From positions 1 to 11,433 of the forward strand of contig JAHFGF010000039.1 of the NCBI GenBank assembly GCA_023247595.1: a DNA stretch of 11,433 bases. The letters run 5' to 3'. Below are positions 6,049 to 11,433 of this stretch, piece after piece. Position 1 is the first letter of the stretch. Every line of letters begins with the position of its first letter. A program made the translations under genes and the position numbers. Under the pieces are notes generated by a model. It was not told the DNA's origin. It was given only the letters and a program-made list of their open reading frames with translations, and did no database searches. This stretch comes from Candidatus Omnitrophota bacterium (GTDB lineage: Bacteria; Omnitrophota; Koll11; Zapsychrales; Fredricksoniimonadaceae).

Positions 6049-7302
6049 TTATTTAACAGTGTTTTGGGATTTAAACTGCGCGGCAATTTTTTTGGGCACC
6101 AACGCGTGGATACGGATGCTGTTGGACAAATATTTAATCTCTTTGACGTTCCCCTCTTGATGCGCCAGATTGACCAAATCCATCCGGCCCATGGGAATCT
6201 TGACGTCAATCTCTTCCATTCCGTCGGACAACATCACATCTAATCGTTCCAAGAGCTGGGCCATATTTTCGCCGTTTAAACCGGAAAGAAGAACTGAGTT
6301 AGGAAACTGCGCGCTCACGGATGCCATCCAACCGCGGTCCTGAAGCTTATCCATTTTATTGAGAATGATGATCGTCGGCTTTTCAAGAACGTCCAGCTCT
6401 GTTAAAACGGAAACGACCGCCTCATAATAATTTTTAAAATTCGGATGGCTGATATCCATGACATGCACAAGCAAATCTGCCTGCTGAACCTCTTCCAAAG
6501 TTGCCTTAAAGGATTCAATCAAACGATGCGGAAGATCATGCATAAACCCGACGGTATCACAAAACACAACTTTGCGTTTGCTAGGAAGGACATAAAGCCT
6601 GGAAAGCGAATCAAGCGTTGTAAAAAGCCCGTCGTTGGTGACAGTTCCCGCTTTGGTCAAAGTATTAAGAAGCGTTGATTTACCCGCGTTGGTGTAACCG
6701 ACCAAAGCGATTAAAGGAATTTGGTCATTCTGCCGCTTTTTGCGTTTCACCTGACGGCTTTGCGTAACTTCTTTGAGGTCTTTTTTTAATTTAGCAATCC
6801 GGTCTGAAATCCTGCGACGGTCAACTTCCAGCTTGGTTTCACCGGGCCCCATGGTTCCGATTCCGCCGCCAAGCCGGGAGAGTTCAATTCCTTTTCCAAC
6901 CAACCGAGGCAGAAGATATTCCAGTTGAGCAAGCTCAACCTGCATCTTGCCTTCACTGCTTGTCGCATGACGGGCAAAAATATCCAAAATCAGCTGAGTG
7001 CGATCAATGGTTTTAATACCAAAGGCATCTTCAAGATTTCTCTGCTGGCTGCCTTTAAGATCACAACTGAAAACAACCGTATCCACCGAACCCGTCGCGC
7101 AAATGGTTGTCAATTCTTCAACTTTGCCTTTGGTAATATAGGTCGGCGCGCTCGGCTGCTCGAGACGGCAGAACACCACTTGTGCCACAACTCCGCCGCA
7201 CGTCTTAACCAACTCTTTCATTTCATCGGCGATATCTTCAGCAGACCACGGCGATGGTTTTTTAAATGTGACAACCGTTAAAAGGATTCGTTCTCTAGGC
7301 AT
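6049..7302 (-). CDS. hflX: Ribosome-associated GTPase HflX
   Basis: GTPase that binds the 50S subunit and splits stalled or heat-stressed ribosomes. It has 417 residues, normal for the family. The N-terminal HflX domain shows TYITKGKVEEL (54-64), RNLEDAFGIKTIDRTQLILDIFARHA and GKMQVELAQLEYLLPRL. The glycine-rich GGGIGTMGPGE (145-155) precedes the helical linker. G motifs: G1 GYTNAGKST (202-210), G2 region LFTTLDSLSR, G3 DTVGF (249-253) with the following HDLPHRLIESFKATLEE, G4 NKMD (315-318). The usual TLDPTTR-like G2 context is TLDSLSR here, a mild variation. It starts 6 bp after miaA with no clear Shine-Dalgarno, so it is probably translated by coupling. miaA next to hflX is seen in many bacteria, often with hfq between them; hfq is absent here. 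Confidence 0.97.
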   Translation of the reverse strand: MPRERILLTVVTFKKPSPWSAEDIADEMKELVKTCGGVVAQVVFCRLEQPSAPTYITKGKVEELTTICATGSVDTVVFSCDLKGSQQRNLEDAFGIKTIDRTQLILDIFARHATSSEGKMQVELAQLEYLLPRLVGKGIELSRLGGGIGTMGPGETKLEVDRRRISDRIAKLKKDLKEVTQSRQVKRKKRQNDQIPLIALVGYTNAGKSTLLNTLTKAGTVTNDGLFTTLDSLSRLYVLPSKRKVVFCDTVGFMHDLPHRLIESFKATLEEVQQADLLVHVMDISHPNFKNYYEAVVSVLTELDVLEKPTIIILNKMDKLQDRGWMASVSAQFPNSVLLSGLNGENMAQLLERLDVMLSDGMEEIDVKIPMGRMDLVNLAHQEGNVKEIKYLSNSIRIHALVPKKIAAQFKSQNTVK

Positions 7303-7308
7303 AGTTAG

Positions 7309-8256
7309 CTATTTTTTCTTTTCTGGTTTCACTTCATGCAGAAGGCTTAATATCTTGGCGGCTGTTTGTGACGGCGGTTCATCCAAATTGACCAGCACCC
7401 AATCCAAACGTTTTTCTTTTCGAAACCATGTTAACTGACGCTTCACGTAATGTCTTGTATTCATTTTCATCAATTCTTTGGCTTCCTCCAGAGAAAATTT
7501 CTCCTCAAGAAAACCATTAACTTCGGGGATGCCAATCAAACCTCCGGCGGTACGACTTAACGTTAACTGATTGAGCTTTTCGACTTCTTTAATAAGTCCG
7601 CGGGAAAACATGGCATCGACCCGAAGATTGACGCGATCGTACAATTCCTGGCGGTCACGGTTGAGGGCAAATATCTTTATGTTGTACTTTCCCCACAGCC
7701 CCGAGCGTTCTTTCTGCAGCTGGCTAATAGGCTTTCTGTTGGAAACATAAACTTCCAGCGCGCGGATAATACGGCGCTCATCACGGGAATTAATTCTGCC
7801 GGCGGATTCCGGGTCTACTTTCTTAAGCCTCAAATAAAGCTTGTCAACGCCTTGAACCTTGGCATCTTCCTGCAATTGCCGTCGGATAGAAGGATCTTCG
7901 GCATTGGCCTCAAAAATCCCATCCAGTAAAATCGAAACATACATGCCGCTTCCGCCGACGATCAACGGAATTTTATTTCTTTTATGAATATCTTCAATCA
8001 CCTGAATCGCTTCTCTGCGGTATTGAGCGACATCAAAATCCTGCGTAACGCTGACCTTGTCAATCATATGGTGCACAACGCGCTTTTGGTCTTCCCGCGA
8101 AGGCTTGTCGTTGGCAATGGCGGCCTCCCTGTAAACCTGCATGGCATCGCACGAAACAATTTCCGCGTCCAATGCCTCAGCCAATTCCAGCGCGACCGCG
8201 GATTTACCGACACCGGTTGGGCCAACGAGAAAAATAATTTTGTCGTACTTCATCAT
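7309..8256 (-). CDS. miaA: tRNA dimethylallyltransferase MiaA
   Basis: Transfers a dimethylallyl group from DMAPP to N6 of A37 in tRNAs that read codons beginning with U. It has 315 residues, normal for the family. Visible motifs are the P-loop GPTGVGKS (12-19), CDAMQVYREAAIANDKPS (from 36; the usual DSMQVY appears as DAMQVY, with D37 kept), VVHHMID, the DMAPP-site VGGSGMYVSILLDG, RDERRIIRALEVY, and the tRNA-binding TRHYVKRQLTWFRKE. Two ATGs stand in tandem at 8256 and 8253; no strong Shine-Dalgarno favours either. A basic tail, KPEKKK, ends the protein. It lies 31 bp after the TPR-SPOR gene and 6 bp before hflX, so it is probably part of the same transcript. Confidence 0.97.
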   Translation of the reverse strand: MMKYDKIIFLVGPTGVGKSAVALELAEALDAEIVSCDAMQVYREAAIANDKPSREDQKRVVHHMIDKVSVTQDFDVAQYRREAIQVIEDIHKRNKIPLIVGGSGMYVSILLDGIFEANAEDPSIRRQLQEDAKVQGVDKLYLRLKKVDPESAGRINSRDERRIIRALEVYVSNRKPISQLQKERSGLWGKYNIKIFALNRDRQELYDRVNLRVDAMFSRGLIKEVEKLNQLTLSRTAGGLIGIPEVNGFLEEKFSLEEAKELMKMNTRHYVKRQLTWFRKEKRLDWVLVNLDEPPSQTAAKILSLLHEVKPEKKK

Positions 8257-8287
8257 GATTTTTATAAATTTAACGATAACCGGAAGA

Positions 8288-9112
8288 TTAAGGATAAATT
8301 TTGGTGGGATATCCTAGCTTGGACAGTTTTGATTCCAGCGTCTTGGCCTCATCAAACTGCTGAAACTTTCCGACGCGCACCCGGAAAAATTTCTTCCCCT
8401 CTTGAGAAGCCGTTTCAACAATGTAGGCATATTCGCCTTTTTTCTGAAGTTCAGCGACGACACCTTCAGCAGTGACTCTGTCTTGAAAAGACCCAACCTG
8501 GACAGCGAAGAACTGACTTTCCTGCAGCAGCTGTTCAACATAAAAACGTTCCAGGCTGTTGGGATATTTTTGAACCATTTTTTGAAGCGCCTCGCGCCCC
8601 TCTTTCCAGTGAGCCAATTTCAAATGACACCGCGCAATCTTTAAATACGCCGCGCTTAAAAATTCCGACTGCGGATGATTATCAATAAAATTTTGCGACA
8701 TCCTTAAAGATTTTTGATAATCCCCTTCCATATAATAGCTGTCAATCAATGCCAAGGAAGCCATGTCCTGAATATTTTTTGTCGGCTGACCGTTGAGCGC
8801 TTGTTGAATCAGCTGACGGGCTGATTGGTGTTTGCCCAGCCAAAGATCGCTTAAACCGGCATAATAAAACGCCTCTGCCTTTTCCTGAACGAATTCTGTT
8901 TGAGCGGCAAGGGCTTGCGCCAGTTCCTTAGTCTTCGCGTAATCCTTTTGCATGAATGACGCATGAACATCGACGATAGTAACATTATCGGCGGCGGTTA
9001 CGCTACGGCTGAAAGTAAGGAAGTAAACAGTAAGCTGTAAGCAGAAAAAAAACTTTAAAAATAATCGCTGTCTTGCGCTTACTGCCTTGCGCTTACTCTT
9101 TACGTAAAACAT
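8288..9112 (-). CDS. Exported TPR and SPOR domain protein
   Basis: A 274-residue protein with a long basic N-region (KSKRKAVSARQR), a hydrophobic core (about 17-34) and a likely signal peptidase site after SVTA (residue 40), so it is exported to the periplasm or stays membrane-tethered. Residues about 45-198 are helical TPR-like repeats of the YbgF/tol-pal type (AFYYAGLSDLWLGKHQSARQLIQQAL; LALIDSYYMEGDYQKSLRMSQNFI; AAYLKIARCHLKLAHWKEG). Residues 200-274 are a SPOR domain (QFFAVQVGSFQDR ... FFRVRVGKFQQFDEA), which in known proteins binds denuded septal peptidoglycan, suggesting a cell-division or envelope role. AAAGG lies 6 nt before the ATG; the upstream PLP gene ends only 2 bp away. The signal peptide is encoded by two arrays of a heptanucleotide repeat in opposite orientation. 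No alternative ATG precedes residue 54. Confidence 0.9.
   Translation of the reverse strand: MFYVKSKRKAVSARQRLFLKFFFCLQLTVYFLTFSRSVTAADNVTIVDVHASFMQKDYAKTKELAQALAAQTEFVQEKAEAFYYAGLSDLWLGKHQSARQLIQQALNGQPTKNIQDMASLALIDSYYMEGDYQKSLRMSQNFIDNHPQSEFLSAAYLKIARCHLKLAHWKEGREALQKMVQKYPNSLERFYVEQLLQESQFFAVQVGSFQDRVTAEGVVAELQKKGEYAYIVETASQEGKKFFRVRVGKFQQFDEAKTLESKLSKLGYPTKIYP
9014..9044 (+). repeat. Heptanucleotide array, AGTAAGC type, plus orientation
   Basis: Four degenerate copies of AGTAAGC run in plus orientation, with GTAA beginning at 9015, 9023, 9030 and 9037 (steps of 8, 7 and 7). The array lies inside the signal-peptide coding part of the TPR-SPOR gene and encodes residues of the hydrophobic core on the minus strand. 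Its partner array in the other orientation is at 9068-9103. Confidence 0.75.
9068..9103 (-). repeat. Heptanucleotide array, minus orientation
   Basis: On the minus strand five heptamers follow the start codon of the TPR-SPOR gene: GTAAAGA, GTAAGCG, CAAGGCA, GTAAGCG, CAAGACA. The 11-mer AGTAAGCGCAA occurs twice, 14 bp apart (9073-9083 and 9087-9097 on the plus strand as TTGCGCTTACT). The array encodes the basic N-region of the signal peptide. It faces the plus-oriented array at 9014-9044 across a 23-bp A/T-rich spacer, so the two can base-pair in part. Confidence 0.75.
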
Positions 9113-9114
9113 AC

Positions 9115-10254
9115 TCAGCCTTTCAGGGCGCTGCCCAAATCCTCAATCAAATCTTCAGCCGCTTCAATACCGACGGAAACGCGTACTGTTTCCGGTGTGA
9201 TGCCGGACGCCTTTAAACCAGCTTCACCCATGGACGCATGGCTCATAAACCATGGCGATTCGATGAGCGACTCAACTCCGCCCAATGATTCCGCAAGCGC
9301 GAAATATTTCAACTTCTTATAAAAAGCGTTGAGCTCAACTTTTTTCGTATTGAGTTCAAAAGACAACATGCCGCCGAAGCCTTTCATCTGTTTCTTGATA
9401 AGCGCTTGCTGCGGATGGCTTTTAAGCCCAGGATAATAAACTTTCTTTACGTTTTTATGTCCTTCCAGAAACTGCGCGACTTTAAGCGCGTTGCTTTGGT
9501 GCGCTTCCATGCGATAGACAAGAGTTTTCACCCCGCGCAAAACCAGCCACGCGTCAAAAGGCGCTTCAGAAACACCCAGCGCGTTGACGAGATACCGGCC
9601 GCGCTCTTCCAACTGTTTGTTGGCATAAATAATCGCGCCGCCCACGACATCGCTATGTCCGTTAATATATTTCGTCGAGGAATGAACAATGAGATCAACG
9701 CCGAAATCAAAAGGCTTTTGGTAATACGGCGACAGAAAAGTGTTGTCGACCACACTGATACAGCCTTTGGCCTTGGCCAGTTTAACCATAGCTTCGATAT
9801 CAATAATATTTAACAGCGGATTCGACGGCGTTTCAATCCAGACCATTTTTGTTTTTGGCCCAATAGCCTCTTTCACCGCCTTGTGATCGCGCATGTTGAT
9901 AAAAGAAAAATTAAAACCCATCGGCCGTAGGACAGCGTTAAAAAGCCGGTAGGTCCCGCCGTAGATATCATCACCCGTCACAATATGATCGCCTGGTTTT
10001 AAATAAAACAGTACAGCAGTAATAGCCGCCATGCCGGTTGCGGTCACGGAACAGCCGACACCGCCTTCCAGTGCGGCGATGTTCTGTTCAAGCGCCATGC
10101 GCGTCGGATTGCCGCTGCGCGTATAATCAAATCCTTTATTTTTTCCAATAGCATCGAAATAAAACGTTGAGGTCGGATAAATCGGGGTTATAACCGAATT
10201 AAAAGAAGAATCTTTGTTCACGCCCGTGTGAACAGATTTAGTACGGATGTCCAT
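9115..10254 (-). CDS. Cystathionine gamma-synthase/lyase family PLP enzyme
   Basis: Cytoplasmic trans-sulfuration enzyme of the Cys/Met metabolism PLP family. It has 379 residues, the family's usual length. Visible are DYTRSGNPTR (43-52), TATGMAAI (71-78), the PLP-stacking tyrosine in DDIYGGTYRL (Y98), WIETPSNPLL (139-148), the pyridine-nitrogen aspartate in VVDNTFLSPY (D170) and the Schiff-base lysine in HSSTKYINGHSD (K195). The C-terminus has SLGGVESLIESPW and VRVSVGIE. Whether it makes cystathionine from an activated homoserine (MetB) or cleaves cystathionine (MetC/CGL) cannot be decided; no homoserine acyltransferase or other methionine gene is adjacent. ATG at 10254 was chosen because GGAGG lies 5 nt upstream; an in-frame TTG at 10269 lies upstream of that ribosome site and is rejected. 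Confidence 0.95.
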   Translation of the reverse strand: MDIRTKSVHTGVNKDSSFNSVITPIYPTSTFYFDAIGKNKGFDYTRSGNPTRMALEQNIAALEGGVGCSVTATGMAAITAVLFYLKPGDHIVTGDDIYGGTYRLFNAVLRPMGFNFSFINMRDHKAVKEAIGPKTKMVWIETPSNPLLNIIDIEAMVKLAKAKGCISVVDNTFLSPYYQKPFDFGVDLIVHSSTKYINGHSDVVGGAIIYANKQLEERGRYLVNALGVSEAPFDAWLVLRGVKTLVYRMEAHQSNALKVAQFLEGHKNVKKVYYPGLKSHPQQALIKKQMKGFGGMLSFELNTKKVELNAFYKKLKYFALAESLGGVESLIESPWFMSHASMGEAGLKASGITPETVRVSVGIEAAEDLIEDLGSALKG

Positions 10255-10259
10255 GTATT

Positions 10260-10264
10260 CCTCC
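10260..10264 (-). promoter_or_regulatory. Shine-Dalgarno deciding the start of the PLP enzyme
   Basis: GGAGG on the minus strand, 5 nt before ATG at 10254. Upstream in-frame codons TTG (10269) and ATG (10266) would make the site part of the coding sequence, so the start at 10254 is preferred. Confidence 0.8.
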
Positions 10265-10270
10265 ATCAAT

Positions 10271-10301
10271 AACCTTCCGCACCCCGGGGGTGCGGAAGGT
10301 T
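10271..10301. repeat. Perfect 31-bp palindrome before the PLP enzyme
   Basis: Arms AACCTTCCGCACCCC (10271-10285) and GGGGTGCGGAAGGTT (10287-10301) are exact reverse complements around a single central base. The RNA hairpin would have about 14 bp with a GC-rich top, and its foot ends 6 nt before the GGAGG of the downstream gene. No T tract follows on either strand, so it is not a standard intrinsic terminator. It could be a dispersed palindrome, a protein-binding site or a 5' mRNA stabiliser. Confidence 0.8.
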
Positions 10302-10316
10302 AAAAGTTAGGCCACA

Positions 10317-10325
10317 ATTCTAGCA
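10317..10325 (-). promoter_or_regulatory. Candidate extended -10 promoter for the PLP enzyme
   Basis: TGCTAGAAT on the minus strand fits the extended -10 form TGN-TATAAT with one mismatch; no convincing -35 box lies 16-18 bp upstream. A start near 10310 would put the perfect palindrome at the 5' end of the mRNA. The 96-bp gap here is the widest inside this gene run, which supports a promoter in it. Confidence 0.35.
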
Positions 10326-10338
10326 CAAAACCAAAACA

Positions 10339-10355
10339 TTTAAGAAATTCTTAAA
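10339..10355. repeat. A/T-rich palindrome over the ygfZ stop codon
   Basis: TTTAAGAA-A-TTCTTAAA is a 17-nt inverted repeat with one central base, covering the stop codon of the YgfZ-like gene. On the minus strand it is followed by the T-rich TGTTTTGGTTTTG. The stem is almost only A-T pairs, so it would be at most a weak terminator. Confidence 0.35.
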
Positions 10356-11034
10356 CGCCGGCTGTATTTTTGGTAAACACAAATCCAAATATTTTGCCAT
10401 TATCCGGATTTCTCATTTTTGACGTCATCTTTAACCGTTCTTCCGGCGACACTTCATCCTCCGCGCGAACAACTAATTTCCATGTCGGCTTTGAACGGTT
10501 ATGGACTTTGGCAATCGGCTCCTGGCCCAAGAAACATCCTTTGGTGTAGGAGACGTGCTCATGCTCATCAATATTTAAAAGAAGTTCATCGGTATAATCC
10601 ACCCCGTGAAGCGGAATGTTGTTCTTCAACCGAAACAGCGTGAATTCTTCCTGCGAAACATCCATCGAAAATTTCTGCGAGGTAAGAATCATCTGACCCG
10701 CCTTTTGCGAAATCGTGTATTCTCCCGCCGACGGTTTGAACGAACCATCTAGATCAAAATAGACATTAAGTTGCGCCGGCTGGGCTGTTGTTTTATTGAG
10801 CATCAAAAACTTTTTGACGTGAAGCATGAGCGGCTCAAGAGCGAATGGCTCAAGCACAATCAAAAATTCATCATCGCCCGTGCGGATTTGATCGAAGGTC
10901 GCAATGATGCGCCCATGATTGTTTAAAAACGCGTTTCGCGCAGCGTCCATTGTATTGGATGTCAATCCATTAAGAAAACGCTCAGCGTTGCCGGAGACGC
11001 GCAGAATAACTTTATTTAAAGAATGGAGTTTCAT
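10351..11034 (-). CDS. ygfZ: YgfZ/GcvT-domain folate-binding protein
   Basis: YgfZ proteins are tetrahydrofolate-binding and help make or repair certain Fe-S enzymes. The protein has 227 residues against 326 in E. coli, so it is short. It begins HSLNKVILRVSGNAERFLNGLTSNTM, the normal opening of this family, and carries the signature KGCFLGQE (165-172; consensus KGCYxGQE) with C167 as the conserved cysteine. The shortening appears to affect the middle and the C-terminal barrel. ATG at 11034 was chosen because AGGAG lies 6 nt upstream and the family opening starts right there; an in-frame start at 11184 would overlap the upstream gene by 125 bp and add 50 residues without family resemblance. 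It lies 25 bp after the upstream partial gene. Confidence 0.9.
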   Translation of the reverse strand: MKLHSLNKVILRVSGNAERFLNGLTSNTMDAARNAFLNNHGRIIATFDQIRTGDDEFLIVLEPFALEPLMLHVKKFLMLNKTTAQPAQLNVYFDLDGSFKPSAGEYTISQKAGQMILTSQKFSMDVSQEEFTLFRLKNNIPLHGVDYTDELLLNIDEHEHVSYTKGCFLGQEPIAKVHNRSKPTWKLVVRAEDEVSPEERLKMTSKMRNPDNGKIFGFVFTKNTAGV

Positions 11035-11040
11035 AATAAA

Positions 11041-11045
11041 CTCCT
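11041..11045 (-). promoter_or_regulatory. Shine-Dalgarno deciding the start of ygfZ
   Basis: AGGAG on the minus strand, 6 nt before ATG at 11034 and within the 25-bp gap after the upstream gene. It supports the shorter protein over the longer in-frame alternative. Confidence 0.8.
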
Positions 11046-11059
11046 GGTTCTGGGACACT

Positions 11060-11433
11060 TTACTTGATTTCTTCAATATGGACTTCTTCCCAATAACTGA
11101 ACACTCTGAGTGAAGACCCTTTCTCCAAAATAAATCGGTAAAACTCTTCCCTTGAAACATCTCTAAAAGAATTTTTCTCCTCAATATTTTTGATGGAATA
11201 AAGACTTTCGTAGTGCCACTCTTTGGTCGAGCACGATGAAGCCCTGTATTTTGCTAATGCAATAATAGGAACAACCTTTACTGCTATTGGAGCATAATGT
11301 GTCCCCTCTATACCTTCTTTTAAAAATGGCTCATTCTTATCCATGAAAAGATATTCTTTTTCAGGACCGCAATAATCTTCAATCGATCTCAGATTATGAA
11401 TCTTCGATTCAAGGACTCGAGATTTCGTATCAA
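11060..11433 (-). CDS. Hypothetical protein, N-terminus outside window
   Basis: The frame is open to the window edge, giving the last 123 residues of a longer protein; the methionine at 11344 need not be its start, since 29 sense codons precede it. I do not recognise the family. The visible part is soluble, mixed charged and aromatic, without membrane segments: YCGPEKEYLF, THYAPIAVKVVPIIALAKYRAS, EWHYESLYSIKNIEE, REEFYRFILEKG, and a final VFSYWEEVHIEEIK. Its A/T-richer codon use (AAA, GAA, TAT) differs somewhat from the genes downstream. The stop lies 25 bp before the ygfZ start, and the same orientation and close spacing suggest co-transcription. The gene is probably real because the downstream ribosome site falls exactly in the gap, but its function is unknown. 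Confidence 0.65.
   Translation of the reverse strand, partial: DTKSRVLESKIHNLRSIEDYCGPEKEYLFMDKNEPFLKEGIEGTHYAPIAVKVVPIIALAKYRASSCSTKEWHYESLYSIKNIEEKNSFRDVSREEFYRFILEKGSSLRVFSYWEEVHIEEIK

Noticed and set aside
7984..8475. 163-codon open frame on the plus strand
   Set aside because: It lies antisense across miaA and the TPR-SPOR gene, both of which have clear family motifs; the translation has no recognisable domain and no ribosome site was evident. Other plus-strand open frames (for example 1714-2106, 5328-5765, 6925-7281, 9406-9813) are rejected on the same ground.
10255..10269. TTG start for the PLP enzyme
   Set aside because: It would place the GGAGG ribosome site inside the coding sequence; ATG at 10254 is correctly spaced from it.
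10271..10301. Intrinsic terminator
   Set aside because: The stem is strong, but neither strand has a T tract after it, and the ribosome site of the next gene follows at once.
11035..11184. 50-residue N-terminal extension of the YgfZ-like protein
   Set aside because: It would overlap the upstream gene by 125 bp, and the family's first residues begin at 11034 directly after a good Shine-Dalgarno.

Overview
This window looks like a chromosomal segment from an uncultivated or poorly sampled bacterium with a moderate GC content. Every gene I can support lies on the minus strand, so the biological reading order runs from 11433 down to 1. The mix of genes (a compact HrcA with CIRCE control, a DnaK of the short 'no insert' type, a DUF502 membrane protein, a secreted repeat protein of the YwqK/MORN_2 kind, and a TPR-SPOR protein) would fit a diderm candidate phylum such as Omnitrophota. 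That placement is inference; nothing here fixes the taxonomy.

Layout in transcription order. (a) 11433-7300: the C-terminal part of an unrecognised protein, a short YgfZ-like folate-binding protein, a cystathionine gamma-synthase/lyase family PLP enzyme, an exported TPR-SPOR protein, the tRNA dimethylallyltransferase MiaA and the ribosome-associated GTPase HflX. Gaps are mostly 2-31 bp, with one 96-bp break before the PLP enzyme that holds a perfect 31-bp palindrome and a possible promoter. (b) 6048-5865: a 184-bp intergenic region, the longest here, with a hairpin and a likely sigma70 promoter. (c) 5864-3177: an operon of a secreted 13-repeat MORN_2-like protein, a two-TM DUF502 protein and an aldo/keto reductase. 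(d) 3094-1: the heat-shock operon hrcA-grpE-dnaK, with a consensus sigma70 promoter and a near-perfect CIRCE operator at the transcription start. dnaK runs off the window. No gene-free stretch exceeds 300 bases.

How the genes work together. HrcA should repress its own operon through CIRCE; GrpE and DnaK form the chaperone and nucleotide-exchange pair. The two internal gaps of this operon (hrcA-grpE and grpE-dnaK) each carry distinct repeat or palindrome structures that may shape mRNA processing or may be dispersed intergenic repeats. MiaA and HflX belong to translation and ribosome homeostasis and are neighbours in many bacteria. The remaining genes are housekeeping or envelope functions with no obvious shared pathway.

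I do not see a clear new multi-gene system such as a defence island, CRISPR array, transposon or biosynthetic cluster. The most unusual points are the internally shortened HrcA, the inverted heptanucleotide arrays that encode the signal peptide of the TPR-SPOR protein, the duplicated 39-bp palindrome unit between hrcA and grpE, and the perfect palindrome just upstream of the ribosome binding site of the PLP enzyme.
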